Source of the DNA: Owenia fusiformis
Taxonomy: Eukaryota > Annelida > Polychaeta > Sabellida > Oweniidae
Assembly (NCBI GenBank): GCA_903813345.2
Contig: CAIIXF020000001.1
Span: 45,713,885 to 45,777,884 of the forward strand
Direction: 5' to 3'
DNA length: 64,000 nt
The notes under the pieces were generated by a model. The model saw only the letters and a list, made by a program, of their open reading frames with translations, was not told the origin of the DNA and did no database searches. The position numbers were made by a program, and so were the translations under genes. Below, in pieces: positions 63,653 to 64,000 of this stretch. Each line of letters begins with the position of its first letter. Within the stretch, counting starts at the first letter, position 1.

Positions 63653-64000
63653 CTGGAACAAAAAAACATTTGTTATTAAAATCTATATCTATAGAAAGGT
63701 TTTCATTACAGAAAGGGTTTACCATTATAGAGCTGTTTACCTTATGACGTTTACTACAGAGAAGTTCATGTCATGGGCGTAGAGCTATATTTTTATGAGT
63801 AGTATGCCACCACATGAATAAAAGTTGAGCGAAGAGATAAACGAGCATTCAGGGGGGTCCCCCCAGAAAATTTTGAAGTTCGGTTGTATTTGGAGTGTAT
63901 TTGCAACCACCTGGTATGCCTAATCCCGCCTATGCTTGTATGTGTTCACAACAGAGAGGTGTTCATTACAGGAAGGTGTTCACAACAATGAATGACCACT

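Overview
The window is AT-rich eukaryotic DNA. It has spliced genes with canonical GT/AG junctions, long introns full of transposons, a short assembly gap (23 N at 31112-31134) and very low gene density. The readable genes are animal housekeeping or extracellular-matrix genes, plus one chitin-binding secreted protein. Frequent ACATGTA-type words and many terminal-inverted-repeat (TIR) MITEs suggest a marine lophotrochozoan, perhaps a bivalve mollusc. That taxon call is an inference; the animal assignment is firm.

Layout: (1) 1-3.3 kb is intergenic, with a mariner-like element carrying a second MITE inside it and a TTAA-flanked element. (2) 3354-4031 (+) is an intronless BLOC1S6/pallidin gene. 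(3) 4.0-13.4 kb is repeats: a three-deep nest of transposons at 6.65-9.45 kb, a 408-bp tandem duplication and an 890-bp palindrome. (4) 13450-33552 (-) is a complete nine-exon TINAG/TINAGL1-like gene encoding 515 residues (signal peptide, somatomedin B, VWC-like module, cathepsin B-like domain with the catalytic Cys replaced by Ser, lysine-rich tail). Its 14.5-kb first intron holds several transposons, including a 4.8-kb composite. (5) 33.6-48.5 kb has no gene I can support and is dominated by MITEs, a degenerate mariner transposase and a minisatellite. (6) 48531-50415 (-) is a two-coding-exon TMUB1/2-like ubiquitin-domain membrane protein. (7) 56104-60436 (+) is the 5' part (seven exons, 356 residues) of DHX36, the G-quadruplex helicase, from its RHAU motif to just past helicase motif Ia. 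No further DHX36 exon is visible before the window ends. (8) 63360-63652 (-) is the last exon of a CBM14/peritrophin-like secreted protein, which runs off the right edge on the strand opposite DHX36.

The genes are functionally unrelated: lysosome-related organelle biogenesis, extracellular matrix, ER-associated ubiquitin biology, RNA G4 unwinding and chitin binding. No operon-like logic is visible. The most distinctive content is the transposon landscape. At least eight elements end in CA...TG and are flanked by intact 5-bp target-site duplications, and three more by 6-bp duplications. Others carry TA, TAA or TTAA flanks. Three loci show datable nesting or partial duplication.
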